NCBI GenBank assembly: GCA_030533405.1
Contig: JAUNJF010000012.1
Span: 1 to 64,000 of the forward strand
Source: Eubacteriales bacterium
GTDB taxonomy: Bacteria > Bacillota > Clostridia > Lachnospirales > Lachnospiraceae
DNA: 64,000 nt
Direction: 5' to 3'
The stretch's first letter is position 1. Each line of letters begins with the position of its first letter. Made by a program: the position numbers and the translations under genes. Below are positions 36,256-44,370 of the stretch, piece after piece. Below the pieces are notes generated by a model, which ran no database searches, had not been told where the DNA came from, and was given only the letters and a program-made list of their open reading frames with translations.

Positions 36256-37368
36256 ATGAGTACATTTCAGGTAGAGTTAAAAAAAGTTGTAGATGATAGT
36301 TATGAGATTGAAATTGGATACGAACTTCAGAAGAAGTTGATTGCAGATATTCAAAATGGATTAGTTGGGAAAATAAAGAAGTTTGCAGTTGTAACAGATA
36401 GCACCGTGAAGGGGTTATATGCGGATGCAATTGTAGATTTGTTAAAAGAGGCAGGTTATCAGGCAGATTTGTTTGTGTTCCCAGCAGGCGAAAAGAGCAA
36501 AACACGTAAGACAAAAGAGGACGTGGAGGACGCAATGCTAGCAAAAGGTTACCGAAGAGACTGCTGTATTCTTGCAGTTGGTGGTGGCGTTGTGACAGAT
36601 TTGGCTGGCTTTGTGGCAGGTACGTTTGGACGTGGCGTTCCATTTATCAATTATGCGACAACATTATTAGCGGCAGCAGATGCATCAGTTGGTGGTAAGA
36701 CTGCTGTAGATACACCACTTGCTACGAATTTAATTGGTTTGTTTAATCAGCCAGAAAAGGTATATATAGATATTGCGACCTGGAAAACGTTGCCAGAACG
36801 TCAGGTGATTAGTGGATTGGCAGAGACGATTAAGCATGCATGTCTTGCAAGAAAGGACTTTTTCGAGTATTTGACAGAGAATATGGATGCCGTGTTGAAC
36901 TTGGAGCGAGAAGCCTGTGAGCATATTGCGGAAGTGAACTGTGCAGTCAAATACGAAGTTGTTATGAAGGATGAGCGCGAAAGTGGTCTGCGTGAGGTGT
37001 TAAATCTTGGTCATACAGTAGGTAGAGCGATTGAAACGGTAAGTGATTATCAGTTGTTACACGGTGAAGCAGTTTCGATTGGAATTGTGGCAGAAGTATT
37101 ATTGGCATATAAGCTTGGATATGTGAAAGAGCAGGAGAGAGATGCTGTAATCGCATTGTTAAAACAGGCGAAGTTACCAACAGAGATTCCAGAATATATT
37201 GATCGTGAGATGTTGGTTCAGAAGTTATATACGGACAAGAAAGTGCGTGATGGTAAATTGCGTTTTGTTGTACAAAAGGGAATTGGAGATGTGGTTGAGT
37301 TTTCAGAAGGTGTGTTTGCAACACCGATTGAAGAAGCGGTCGCAAGAGAGATTATTATGAATATGTAA
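36256..37368 (+). CDS. aroB: 3-dehydroquinate synthase
   Basis: Second enzyme of the shikimate pathway, cyclising DAHP to 3-dehydroquinate with NAD and a divalent metal; 370 residues. Signature LAVGGGVVTDLAGFVAGTFG, then YATTLLAAADASVGGKTAVD, and metal ligands in the ISGLAETIKHA (Glu), NLGHTVGRAIE and LLHGEAVSIG (His) blocks. The protein begins MSTFQVELKKV at ATG 36256 behind AAAGAAAGGG. The other aro genes are not adjacent. A copy of the dispersed repeat begins at the base following its stop codon. Confidence 0.96.
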   Translation: MSTFQVELKKVVDDSYEIEIGYELQKKLIADIQNGLVGKIKKFAVVTDSTVKGLYADAIVDLLKEAGYQADLFVFPAGEKSKTRKTKEDVEDAMLAKGYRRDCCILAVGGGVVTDLAGFVAGTFGRGVPFINYATTLLAAADASVGGKTAVDTPLATNLIGLFNQPEKVYIDIATWKTLPERQVISGLAETIKHACLARKDFFEYLTENMDAVLNLEREACEHIAEVNCAVKYEVVMKDERESGLREVLNLGHTVGRAIETVSDYQLLHGEAVSIGIVAEVLLAYKLGYVKEQERDAVIALLKQAKLPTEIPEYIDREMLVQKLYTDKKVRDGKLRFVVQKGIGDVVEFSEGVFATPIEEAVAREIIMNM

Positions 37369-37473
37369 GAACAAAGCGTGCTTTGCACGCTAGCCGCAAT
37401 GCGGCGTATGTTCGGATCTTGTCTCGCGCCTTGCGGGCGAGACCTATAGGAAATTCGAGGAATTTCCTATAAA
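37369..37473 (+). repeat. Dispersed structured repeat, copy B (full length)
   Basis: 105 bases made of four successive hairpins: AGCGTG/CACGCT (loop CTTTG), GCCGC/GCGGC (loop AAT), GTCTCGC/GCGAGAC, and TATAGGAAATTC/GAATTTCCTATA (loop GAG). Begins GAACAAAGC and ends CTATAAAG, the ends shared with copies A and C. It is far richer in GC than its surroundings and starts directly after the aroB stop. No transposase or coding sequence inside. Reads as a small non-autonomous mobile or REP-like element. Confidence 0.75.
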
Positions 37474-37478
37474 GTGAG

Positions 37479-37521
37479 AAAATGTCTGAGTTTATGAAAT
37501 GCATAGACTCGGGCATTTTGT
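37479..37521 (+). terminator. Terminator downstream of aroB and the repeat
   Basis: AAAATGTCTGAGTTTATG (37479-37496) pairs over all 18 positions (several G-U) with CATAGACTCGGGCATTTT (37502-37519), loop AAATG. Confidence 0.75.
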
Positions 37522-37565
37522 GTATACTATGAAAAAGGCAATGAATGGATAGAAAGGAAAAGAAA

Positions 37566-38441
37566 ATGCCAGCAGCGTATACACACTACAAATTTGGACA
37601 GGATGTTTTATATTGTTTATCTGATAAAAAGGTACGAGAAGTGATTGCACATTATCCTAAAATGTTTGATTTAGGACTTTATGGACCGGATTTATTATTT
37701 TATTATGGAATTCCAAGTCGAGCAGATTTGCATCATTTGGGATTTGTATTGCATAGACAGGAAGCGGCCGCTTTTTTTGGAGACGCAAAGGATATTATAT
37801 TAGGGAAAAATGTGATTTTGAATCATGAAGGAAATGAAAAAGCGGGGTATGCACGAGGTGCAGGCTTGTCTTATATATTGGGAATGATTTGTCATTTTGT
37901 GTTGGATTGCAAATGTCATGATTATATTGATCATTTTATTAAAAATGAAGGATTAGGACATGCTGAGGTGGAGATGGATTTGGAACGTGAGTTGTTGGCT
38001 AGGGATGGCTATAGTCCAATTCATTATAATCCAGTTAACATTCAGTTGTCTCGAAAGGAAGCAGCGCAGATTGCAAGATTTTATCCTGGTGTAACAGCAA
38101 GAGAAATTGGGATTTCTTTGCAGCATATGCGAAAAGTTACAGGATGGTTATTGCCATCGAATCGAATCAAAAAGGGAACCCTGCATTCTTTGTTTGGATT
38201 ATCAGGTCATTATCACATTTTAAAGGGCTTGTTAATTCGTGCGCATGCAAATGAAGCATGTGAGACAACAACAGTGGGGCTCTTGGATTGCTATGAAACG
38301 GCAATTCTAGTTGCCTGTGATTTGATGGTTCATTATTGTCGTTATGTGATGGGATTAGAGGAATTAAGTCCATTTTTTTATCGCACATATGGGGCAAAGC
38401 TAGAGGAAATAGAAGAAAAAGAGGAACGAGACAAATCTTGA
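37566..38441 (+). CDS. Zinc-dependent phospholipase C-like protein
   Basis: 291 residues. The start MPAAYTHYKFGQDVL and later histidine/aspartate-rich blocks (GPDLLFYYG, LGMICHFVLDCKCHDYIDHF, GLGHAEVEMDLERE) match the zinc-dependent phospholipase C / S1-P1 nuclease-like fold, whose metal ligands are such His, Asp and Glu. No signal peptide, so in Clostridia these proteins are probably intracellular hydrolases of unknown substrate rather than toxins. ATG 37566 with AAAGGA seven bases upstream is chosen over 37545. Confidence 0.82.
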   Translation: MPAAYTHYKFGQDVLYCLSDKKVREVIAHYPKMFDLGLYGPDLLFYYGIPSRADLHHLGFVLHRQEAAAFFGDAKDIILGKNVILNHEGNEKAGYARGAGLSYILGMICHFVLDCKCHDYIDHFIKNEGLGHAEVEMDLERELLARDGYSPIHYNPVNIQLSRKEAAQIARFYPGVTAREIGISLQHMRKVTGWLLPSNRIKKGTLHSLFGLSGHYHILKGLLIRAHANEACETTTVGLLDCYETAILVACDLMVHYCRYVMGLEELSPFFYRTYGAKLEEIEEKEERDKS

Positions 38442-38501
38442 TAGCATAGAATAAACATGATAAAATCATGAAAATGTCGAAAGAAAAATGAGAGGAAAAC
38501 A

Positions 38502-39293
38502 ATGACAGAATTAGAAAAACACTATAATAAATTTAATGAAGATAAACGTTTGCTGCGTCGCCATGGACAGGTGGAATTTATTACGTCTATGAAGTATATT
38601 CATCGCTATTTGGAGCAGTTTGAAAAGTGCAAGGAAGAGATTCAAATTCTTGATGTGGGAGCGGGAACAGGAAGATATTCTGTTGCACTTTCAGAAGAGG
38701 GATATGATGTGACGGCGGTAGAATTGGTGAAATACAATCTTGGTATTTTGAAAAAGAAGGGTAGTAATGTAAAAGCATATCAGGGAAATGCAATGAATTT
38801 GAAGCGGTTTGCGGATGAGAGTTTTGATGTGACATTGGTATTTGGTCCGATGTATCATTTATACACATTTGAGGATAAATGCAAAGCATTGTCTGAGGCA
38901 AAACGCGTGACTCGGACAGGTGGTATCATTTTGGTTGCTTATTGTATGAATGAATATGGCGTGCTTACATATGGATTTAAGGAAAACAATGTAAAAGCTT
39001 GTTTAGAGGATGGTAGATTAAATGACCAGTTTCATTGTGTGGCAGAGGAAAAGGATTTGTATGATTATATGCGGTTAGAGGATATTGCTGCCTTGAATGA
39101 AGCTGTAGGGTTGTCGCGTGTACAAATTATTTCTGCAGATGGACCGGCAGATTATTTGCGACCTGTTTTAAATGCGATGGATGAGGAAACATTTGATTTG
39201 TTTGTACAGTATCATTTATCTACATGTGAGCGTCCAGAATTGTTAGGTGCAGGTGCACATACATTAGATATTCTAAAAAAGGAAAGTAAATAA
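38502..39293 (+). CDS. Class I SAM-dependent methyltransferase
   Basis: 263-residue methyltransferase. Motif I ILDVGAGTGRYSVALSEEGY binds SAM (near residues 46-65), followed by VTAVELVKYN (acidic end of strand 2), SFDVTLVFGPMYHLYTF (motif IV) and EAKRVTRTGGIILVAYCMNE. Substrate unknown; small-molecule type. GAGGAAAAC precedes ATG 38502. It lies 61 bases after the phospholipase-like gene and may be cotranscribed with it. Confidence 0.88.
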   Translation: MTELEKHYNKFNEDKRLLRRHGQVEFITSMKYIHRYLEQFEKCKEEIQILDVGAGTGRYSVALSEEGYDVTAVELVKYNLGILKKKGSNVKAYQGNAMNLKRFADESFDVTLVFGPMYHLYTFEDKCKALSEAKRVTRTGGIILVAYCMNEYGVLTYGFKENNVKACLEDGRLNDQFHCVAEEKDLYDYMRLEDIAALNEAVGLSRVQIISADGPADYLRPVLNAMDEETFDLFVQYHLSTCERPELLGAGAHTLDILKKESK

Positions 39294-39585
39294 TCATAGG
39301 AATTATTGAAAATATGCTTAATTTTATTAGCAAAATATTGCGATTATGTTTATTATATTAAATAAAATGCAAAAATAGTTAATAAAATTTAGTGAAAATA
39401 ATAAAAAATACATTTTCTCTTTCCATGAATCGAGATTTATGGTATCCTAGTAAAGATTATGACGATGTTTTTTAACTTAAAAGTAGGACTTTATTTTATT
39501 AACCAAGGTACAGCGTGAATGCTGTCCTGCGAGTGTAGACATCCCATTCTCAATGAGATTAGTCACAAATAACAGGAGGACATTT
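39294..39585 (+). promoter_or_regulatory. AT-rich intergenic region and leader of the aminotransferase gene
   Basis: The first 130 bases are extremely AT-rich with no structure I can name. An extended -10-like TGGTATCCT lies near 39440-39448. The following leader of about 130 bases holds a small hairpin ACAGC/GCTGT (near 39511-39526) and a weaker TCTC/GAGA one, then AGGAGG. No T-box or known riboswitch motif was recognised. Confidence 0.35.
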
Positions 39586-40869
39586 ATGAAACCATTGAAA
39601 GAAATGACAAAAGAAGAATTATTGGCAATGAAGGAATCTTTATCTGCAGAATATAAAGAGGCGCAGAGTAAAGGATTGAAGTTGGATATGTCAAGAGGTA
39701 AACCTGGAAAGGCACAGTTAGACCTTTCATTACCTTTATTGGAGGCATTATCTGCAAAAGATGAGATGATGGCAAGTAACGGCATGGATGTTCGTAACTA
39801 TGGTGTGTTGGACGGAATTCCAGAAGCGAAGCTGCTTATGGCTGAGATGATGGATACAACTCCAGAGCATATTGTTGTATTTGGTAATGCAAGTCTGAAT
39901 ATTATGTATGATACAGTTGCAAGAGGTATGATTACAGGTTTCTTAGGGGAAACACCATGGTGTAAGTTAGATAAAGTGAAGTTTTTATGTCCAGTTCCAG
40001 GATATGATCGTCACTTCGCCATTACAGAGCATTTTGGAATTGAAATGATTAACATTCCATTAAACAGCGATGGACCAGATATGGATATGGTTGAGGAATA
40101 TGTAAATAATGACCCAGCTGTAAAGGGTATTTGGTGTGTTCCAAAGTATGCAAACCCAACAGGTATTTCATACTCAGATGAGGTAGTAAAGCGTTTTGCA
40201 AATTTAAAGCCGGCTGCAAAGGATTTCCGTATTTTCTGGGATAATGCATATTGCATTCATCATTTATATGAGAATCAGCAGGATGAAATCCTGGATATTA
40301 TTTCAGAGTGTGAAAAAGCAGGCAATCCAGATATGGTATTTGAGTTTGGTTCTACTTCAAAGGTTTCATTCCCAGGTGCTGGTATTGCTGCATTTGCAAG
40401 TTCAGTTGCAAATATTGAAGATATGAAGAAGTCTATGACTGTTCAGACAATTGGTCATGATAAAATGAATCAGTTAAGACATGTGAAGTTCTTTAAGAAC
40501 CGTGCTGGTTTAGATGCACATATGATGAAGCATGCAGCTTTGATGCGTCCGAAGTTTGAGGCAGTTTTGAAAGTTTTAAATGATGAATTAGGCGAGCTTG
40601 AGATTGGTACATGGATTGTACCTCGTGGTGGATATTTCATCTCATTCAATGCGATGGAAGGTTGCGCAAAGGCAATCGTGCAGAAATGTAAAGAGGCTGG
40701 TGTCGTTATGACAGGCGCAGGTGCAACATATCCATATAAGAATGATCCAATGGATAGCAATATTCGTATTGCACCATCATTCCCAACACCAGAGGAAATG
40801 GCTGAGGCTGCAAAATTGTTTGTGCTCTGCGTAAAATTAGTAAGTGTAGAGAAATTACTTGAGGCGTAA
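39586..40869 (+). CDS. Class I/II aminotransferase (aspartate aminotransferase-like)
   Basis: 427-residue PLP-dependent enzyme. It belongs to a distinct group of aspartate aminotransferase-like proteins with the early DMSRGKPGKAQLDLS block; also seen are NYGVLDGIPEAKLLMAEMM, VPKYANPTGISYSDE, WDNAYCIHHL and the PLP-lysine region EFGSTSKVSFPGAGIAAFAS. The C-terminal RGGYFISFNAMEG is typical. Likely reaction: transfer between aspartate (or another amino acid) and 2-oxoglutarate. ATG 39586 follows AGGAGG. Single-gene unit with its own terminator. Confidence 0.9.
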   Translation: MKPLKEMTKEELLAMKESLSAEYKEAQSKGLKLDMSRGKPGKAQLDLSLPLLEALSAKDEMMASNGMDVRNYGVLDGIPEAKLLMAEMMDTTPEHIVVFGNASLNIMYDTVARGMITGFLGETPWCKLDKVKFLCPVPGYDRHFAITEHFGIEMINIPLNSDGPDMDMVEEYVNNDPAVKGIWCVPKYANPTGISYSDEVVKRFANLKPAAKDFRIFWDNAYCIHHLYENQQDEILDIISECEKAGNPDMVFEFGSTSKVSFPGAGIAAFASSVANIEDMKKSMTVQTIGHDKMNQLRHVKFFKNRAGLDAHMMKHAALMRPKFEAVLKVLNDELGELEIGTWIVPRGGYFISFNAMEGCAKAIVQKCKEAGVVMTGAGATYPYKNDPMDSNIRIAPSFPTPEEMAEAAKLFVLCVKLVSVEKLLEA

Positions 40870-40916
40870 GCTTATATATTTGCATATGAATGCAGGGTAA
40901 CGTGATAGTAAATAGA

Positions 40917-40952
40917 ATCCCGAATTCTTTTCAAAGAGTTCGGGAATTTTTA
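40917..40952 (+). terminator. Terminator of the aminotransferase gene
   Basis: ATTCCCGAA-type stem: TCCCGAATTCTTT (40918-40930) with AAAGAGTTCGGGA (40933-40945), then TTTTTAT. Confidence 0.9.
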
Positions 40953-41035
40953 TATCAATTGCCCCGATCCTCCCCATCTCTTAGTTGTAGAGATATAGAT
41001 GGATGGGAGTATTCTTGAAAGGACGGAAATTTAGG

Positions 41036-42004
41036 ATGAGAAAGAAAATTGTGATGTTTACTGTTGGAACAATGGTGATGGCATCGATGATGTTTGGCTG
41101 TGGTTCTAATACAGATTTGAAAACAACAGAAGTAGAAGAAAGTGCTAGCGTGGAGGAATCTGTCGAAGACGATCATACAGAGGGAAAGACAAAACAGCCA
41201 GAGATCGTGCAAACTTCGAATAAGGCACCAGAAATTGAAGATGTATCAGATACAGAAAAAAATATATTTTTTTATCGAGACGATTTAAAGATATTTGGGA
41301 AGTTGCATTTGCCGGATGGAGAGGGACCATTTCCACTTGTTATTTTAGCACATGGGTCAGGTGGGTTCTATACGGTGACCGAGGATTATGCTAGAAATCT
41401 GGCAAAAGAAGGAATTGCCGGATTATCATTTGATTATATTGGAACGGAAAAAGGTTCAAAAAGTGATGGATTGATTATTGAAAATTCTGTGTTGACGCAG
41501 GCTGCAGACATCGAAGCAATTCTTGATAGTTTAGATGCACTTTCCTATATTGATCAGAAGCATGTGTTTTTGTGGGGACACAGCATGGGAGGACTTGCTT
41601 CTACATACGTTGCAACACAACGACCAGACAGTATTCAGGGCTTGATTGCATTAGAACCGTCTTATCAAATGAGAGATCAGATAACAGAACAATTTGGAAA
41701 TCCAGATGAGTTGCCAGATGTGATTTACGAACCACTATATTGTGGAAAGTGTTTTGTGACTGATGCTTTGTCATTTGATATTTACGAAGGGATGCCTGAT
41801 TATCACAATGATGTGCTGATTATAGAGGGTACGGTAGCGCCTTCTATTGGTGCAGAAGGAAAGGCGTATTTAGATCGTGCGGAAGAGACATTTCCTTCAG
41901 CTAAGCAGGTTGCTGTGGAAGGCGCAAATCATTTATTTAGTGGTGATGCAGCGGTGGAAATGCAAGAGCTTATGATTCGGTTTGTGAAGGAACATTTAGA
42001 ATAG
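41036..42004 (+). CDS. Lipoprotein alpha/beta hydrolase
   Basis: 322 residues: signal sequence (KKIVMFTVGTMVMASMMFGC) with a lipobox MFGC, an acidic Ser/Glu/Thr-rich linker of about 45 residues, then an alpha/beta-hydrolase domain. Catalytic Ser is in LWGHSMGGLAS; the oxyanion region is LAHGSGGFYT and the His is in EGANHLFSG. It should be anchored outside the membrane and act as an esterase or peptidase on unknown substrates. ATG 41036 gives a proper signal peptide; ribosome site weak. The large inverted repeat follows directly. Confidence 0.85.
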   Translation: MRKKIVMFTVGTMVMASMMFGCGSNTDLKTTEVEESASVEESVEDDHTEGKTKQPEIVQTSNKAPEIEDVSDTEKNIFFYRDDLKIFGKLHLPDGEGPFPLVILAHGSGGFYTVTEDYARNLAKEGIAGLSFDYIGTEKGSKSDGLIIENSVLTQAADIEAILDSLDALSYIDQKHVFLWGHSMGGLASTYVATQRPDSIQGLIALEPSYQMRDQITEQFGNPDELPDVIYEPLYCGKCFVTDALSFDIYEGMPDYHNDVLIIEGTVAPSIGAEGKAYLDRAEETFPSAKQVAVEGANHLFSGDAAVEMQELMIRFVKEHLE

Positions 42005-42008
42005 GAGT

Positions 42009-42223
42009 ATTTCGATAATTGCTAAACTCAATTTAGGTAATGTATGTTGTTCCATATGAACAAATCCAAGTTGGGGCGTTTTCACTTAGTTTTGTATGTA
42101 ATGGTACATAAGGTCACAGAGTACGTGACCTAAGTACCAACATACAAAAATATCCCAACTTAGATAGTTGTTTATATGGAACAACATCATATAATAGATT
42201 GAGAGTTTAGCGATTACCGAAAT
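42009..42223. repeat. 215-bp interrupted inverted repeat (MITE-like or giant hairpin)
   Basis: Nested complementary blocks from edge to centre: ATTTCG/CGAAAT (42009, 42218), GCTAAACTCAAT/ATTGAGAGTTTAGC, GTTGTTCCATAT/ATATGGAACAAC (42046-42057, 42174-42185), AAGTTGGG/CCCAACTT (42068-42075, 42154-42161), TTGTATGT/ACATACAA, GGTAC/GTACC and AGGTCAC/GTGACCT around a 7-base centre (42118-42124). It encodes no protein. No target-site duplication or transposase is evident. It could be a mobile miniature element, or fold in RNA as a very long hairpin between the lipoprotein gene and ybaK. Confidence 0.8.
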
Positions 42224-42251
42224 GTTTATGTATGAGTAGGAAGGAAAAAAC

Positions 42252-42746
42252 ATGGCAAAGAAAGAAAAAGAAAATAAGACAAATGCAATGCGAATACTTG
42301 ATAAAAATAAAATCAATTATCGCGTGAATACCTATGAGTGTGATGAATTTATAGATGGAATTCATGTTGCGGATTTGAATGGAGACCCATATGATCAATC
42401 CTTTAAGACATTAGTTACAGTTGGAAAGACTGGTAATTATTATGTGTGCGTGATACCAATTGATCAGGAGATTGATTTTAAGAAGGCGGCGAAGCATTTT
42501 GGTGAGAAATCTTTAGAGATGATTCATGTGAAGGATATCAATGCCATAACAGGCTATATTCGTGGTGGATGTACACCGCTTGGAATGAAAAAATTATACC
42601 CAACTGTGGTACATGAGAGTGCACAAAATTTTGATGAAATTATTATCAGTGGCGGAAAACTTGGAATGCAGATTATTTTAAATCCAAAGGATTTGGTGAA
42701 GGTTGTAAATGGAAAGTTTGCGAATGTTATTCGGACGGAAGAGTAG
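42252..42746 (+). CDS. ybaK: YbaK-type aminoacyl-tRNA deacylase
   Basis: 164-residue trans-editing protein that hydrolyses mischarged Cys-tRNA(Pro) in the YbaK family. Seen: TNAMRILDKNKINYRVNTYE at the N-terminus, the catalytic-lysine segment SFKTLVTVG, and C-terminal GYIRGGCTPLGMKKLYPTVV typical of YbaK. ATG 42252 follows AAGGAAAAAAC. It is just downstream of the 215-bp inverted repeat, which may hold its promoter (a TATAAT lies at 42190-42195). Confidence 0.93.
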   Translation: MAKKEKENKTNAMRILDKNKINYRVNTYECDEFIDGIHVADLNGDPYDQSFKTLVTVGKTGNYYVCVIPIDQEIDFKKAAKHFGEKSLEMIHVKDINAITGYIRGGCTPLGMKKLYPTVVHESAQNFDEIIISGGKLGMQIILNPKDLVKVVNGKFANVIRTEE

Positions 42747-42809
42747 TTTTTACAGAAAATTAGAGTATAAGCAGTGTAGTAATGAAACAGAGATAAATGG
42801 AGTTTTCGA

Positions 42810-43373
42810 ATGTATAAAAATGAGAAAGACAATCGAATAGCGCAGTTGTTTACAACCTTTTTTAAGATTGGTGCGTTTACCTTTGGTGGAGGCTATGCAA
42901 TGATTCCTCTCATTCAAAAGGAGATTATTGAGAATAGAAAATGGATAACTGATGAGGATATGTCGGATATTGTTGCAATTGCAGAAACTACACCAGGGCC
43001 TATTGCAATAAATGTTGCAACTTTTGTAGGATATAAGACAAAAGGTTTGAAGGGAGCAATTGCTTCAACGGTAGGAGTGGTGTTGCCATCATTTGTTATT
43101 ATTATGTTGATTGCCCTTGCGTTTCAGAAGTACATGCATTATGAGGTGGTAGCCAATGCATTTTGGGGAATTCGAATTGCAGTAATTGCACTTATGATAA
43201 AAGCATTTATTTCTATGTTAAAACAGTGCCCGAGAAATGCGGTGTCCTATGGTGTGGCAGTATTAGCCCTATGTTTGGTAGGTATCCTGAATTTGAATGC
43301 TTTGTTCGTGATTTTTGGGGCTGCAATAGTAGGAATGATATATCATTTGAGGAAGGTAGGTAAGCAAAAATGA
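42810..43373 (+). CDS. chrA: Chromate transporter, first half (short CHR protein)
   Basis: 187-residue membrane protein of the CHR family, short-chain type: one CHR domain with FFKIGAFTFGGGYAMIPLIQ and AIAETTPGPIAINVATFVGY. Short CHR proteins work as pairs encoded side by side with opposite membrane orientation. Members are annotated as chromate/sulfate transporters, but in anaerobes the true anion is often unknown. Its last codons overlap the second half by four bases (ATGA). Confidence 0.9.
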   Translation: MYKNEKDNRIAQLFTTFFKIGAFTFGGGYAMIPLIQKEIIENRKWITDEDMSDIVAIAETTPGPIAINVATFVGYKTKGLKGAIASTVGVVLPSFVIIMLIALAFQKYMHYEVVANAFWGIRIAVIALMIKAFISMLKQCPRNAVSYGVAVLALCLVGILNLNALFVIFGAAIVGMIYHLRKVGKQK

Positions 43374-43915
43374 TATATTTAAAATTGTTTTTGACTTTTT
43401 TTAAAATTGGTGCATTTACCTTTGGTGGAGGCTATGCAATGATTCCGCTGATTCAACAGGAAGTGCTAACCAACGAGTGGTTGAGTGGAGAAGAGTTGAT
43501 TGATGTAATTGCAATCAGCGAGAGTACGCCAGGTCCTCTTGCGGTAAATGCTTCCACCTTTGTGGGGATGCAAACGGCGGGTGTGTTTGGTGCATTTTGT
43601 GCAACACTTGGCGTTGTATTGCCATCATTTATAATCATTTTGATTGTTGCAAGAGTGTTTGATAAATTTCAAAAGAGTAAGGTTGTAAATGGTGCTATGC
43701 TTGGGCTAAAAGGTGCGGTAGTAGGTTTGATTGGGGCGGCAGTTCTAACCACAGGCGTAACCATATTTGGTAGTGCGATTCATAATGGAAGAGAGCTGTT
43801 TGCTATCATTTTTCTGCTGGCAGGATTGGCTTTTGGGCTGAAGAAAAAGATGAATCCTATTTTGTTGATTGTTATTTCAGCAGTGGTGGGAATTATTGTG
43901 AAACCATTGTTATAA
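43370..43915 (+). CDS. chrA: Chromate transporter, second half
   Basis: 181-residue partner of the preceding CHR protein with the same motifs (FFKIGAFTFGGGYAMIPLIQ, AISESTPGPLAVNASTFVGM). The two halves are clear duplicates, sharing the first motif exactly apart from flanking residues. Coupled to the first half by an ATGA overlap; the pair forms the transporter. Confidence 0.9.
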   Translation: MIYLKLFLTFFKIGAFTFGGGYAMIPLIQQEVLTNEWLSGEELIDVIAISESTPGPLAVNASTFVGMQTAGVFGAFCATLGVVLPSFIIILIVARVFDKFQKSKVVNGAMLGLKGAVVGLIGAAVLTTGVTIFGSAIHNGRELFAIIFLLAGLAFGLKKKMNPILLIVISAVVGIIVKPLL

Positions 43916-43940
43916 CAAATTTACTGCTTACACCGCTATA

Positions 43941-43969
43941 TTGTGACGTAAGCAAGAAAGTGTTATAAT
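43941..43969 (+). promoter_or_regulatory. Promoter of the SCP2-expansin region
   Basis: TTGTGA (43941-43946), 17 bases, TATAAT (43964-43969). Overlaps an inverted repeat TGCTTAC (43924-43930) / GTAAGCA (43947-43953), which could be an operator or the end of the chr transcript. Confidence 0.6.
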
Positions 43970-44007
43970 GTCAGATATATCATGATTAGACAAGGGGGTA
44001 TTTTGTT

Positions 44008-44328
44008 ATGACATACGAAGAATTAGTTAAGACAGTTAAAGATGCAGCTGCAAAGGCAGATGCTAGTAGCATTCAGGAGCATGTCGCATTTCAGTTTAAT
44101 GTTACGGGTGAGGCAGCGGGAGCTTTCTATTTGGAAATTAAAGATGGCAAAGTGAATGTAGAGCCATATGAGTATTATGATCGCAACGTGCTTGTAACAA
44201 GTTCTGCGGAGAATATTATTAAGATTATGAATGGACAGTTAGATCCAGTGCTTGCATTTACACTTCACAAGATTAAGGTTGAGGGAGATCTTGGAAAAGC
44301 ACTGGTGTTGAAAGAAGTAATTAAATAG
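44008..44328 (+). CDS. SCP2 sterol-binding-domain protein
   Basis: 106-residue protein consisting of a single SCP2-type lipid-binding domain: HVAFQFNVTGEAAGAFYLEI, then NVLVTSSAENIIKIMNGQLD and the closing LHKIKVEGDLGKALVLKEVI, the standard pattern of such domains. Bacterial members bind hydrophobic ligands such as fatty acyl groups; the ligand is not known. AGGGGG lies before ATG 44008. An expansin gene begins 42 bases after it. Confidence 0.88.
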   Translation: MTYEELVKTVKDAAAKADASSIQEHVAFQFNVTGEAAGAFYLEIKDGKVNVEPYEYYDRNVLVTSSAENIIKIMNGQLDPVLAFTLHKIKVEGDLGKALVLKEVIK

Positions 44329-44370
44329 GCAGAAATTGTGAATGAATTAGAAGATTTGGGAGAAAAACAG

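Noticed and set aside
39294-39585. T-box leader before the aminotransferase
   Set aside because: No AGGGTGGNACCGCG-type antiterminator core or specifier loop was found.
42009-42223. CRISPR or insertion sequence at the large inverted repeat
   Set aside because: There are no regularly spaced direct repeats and no transposase ORF; the structure is one nested palindrome.
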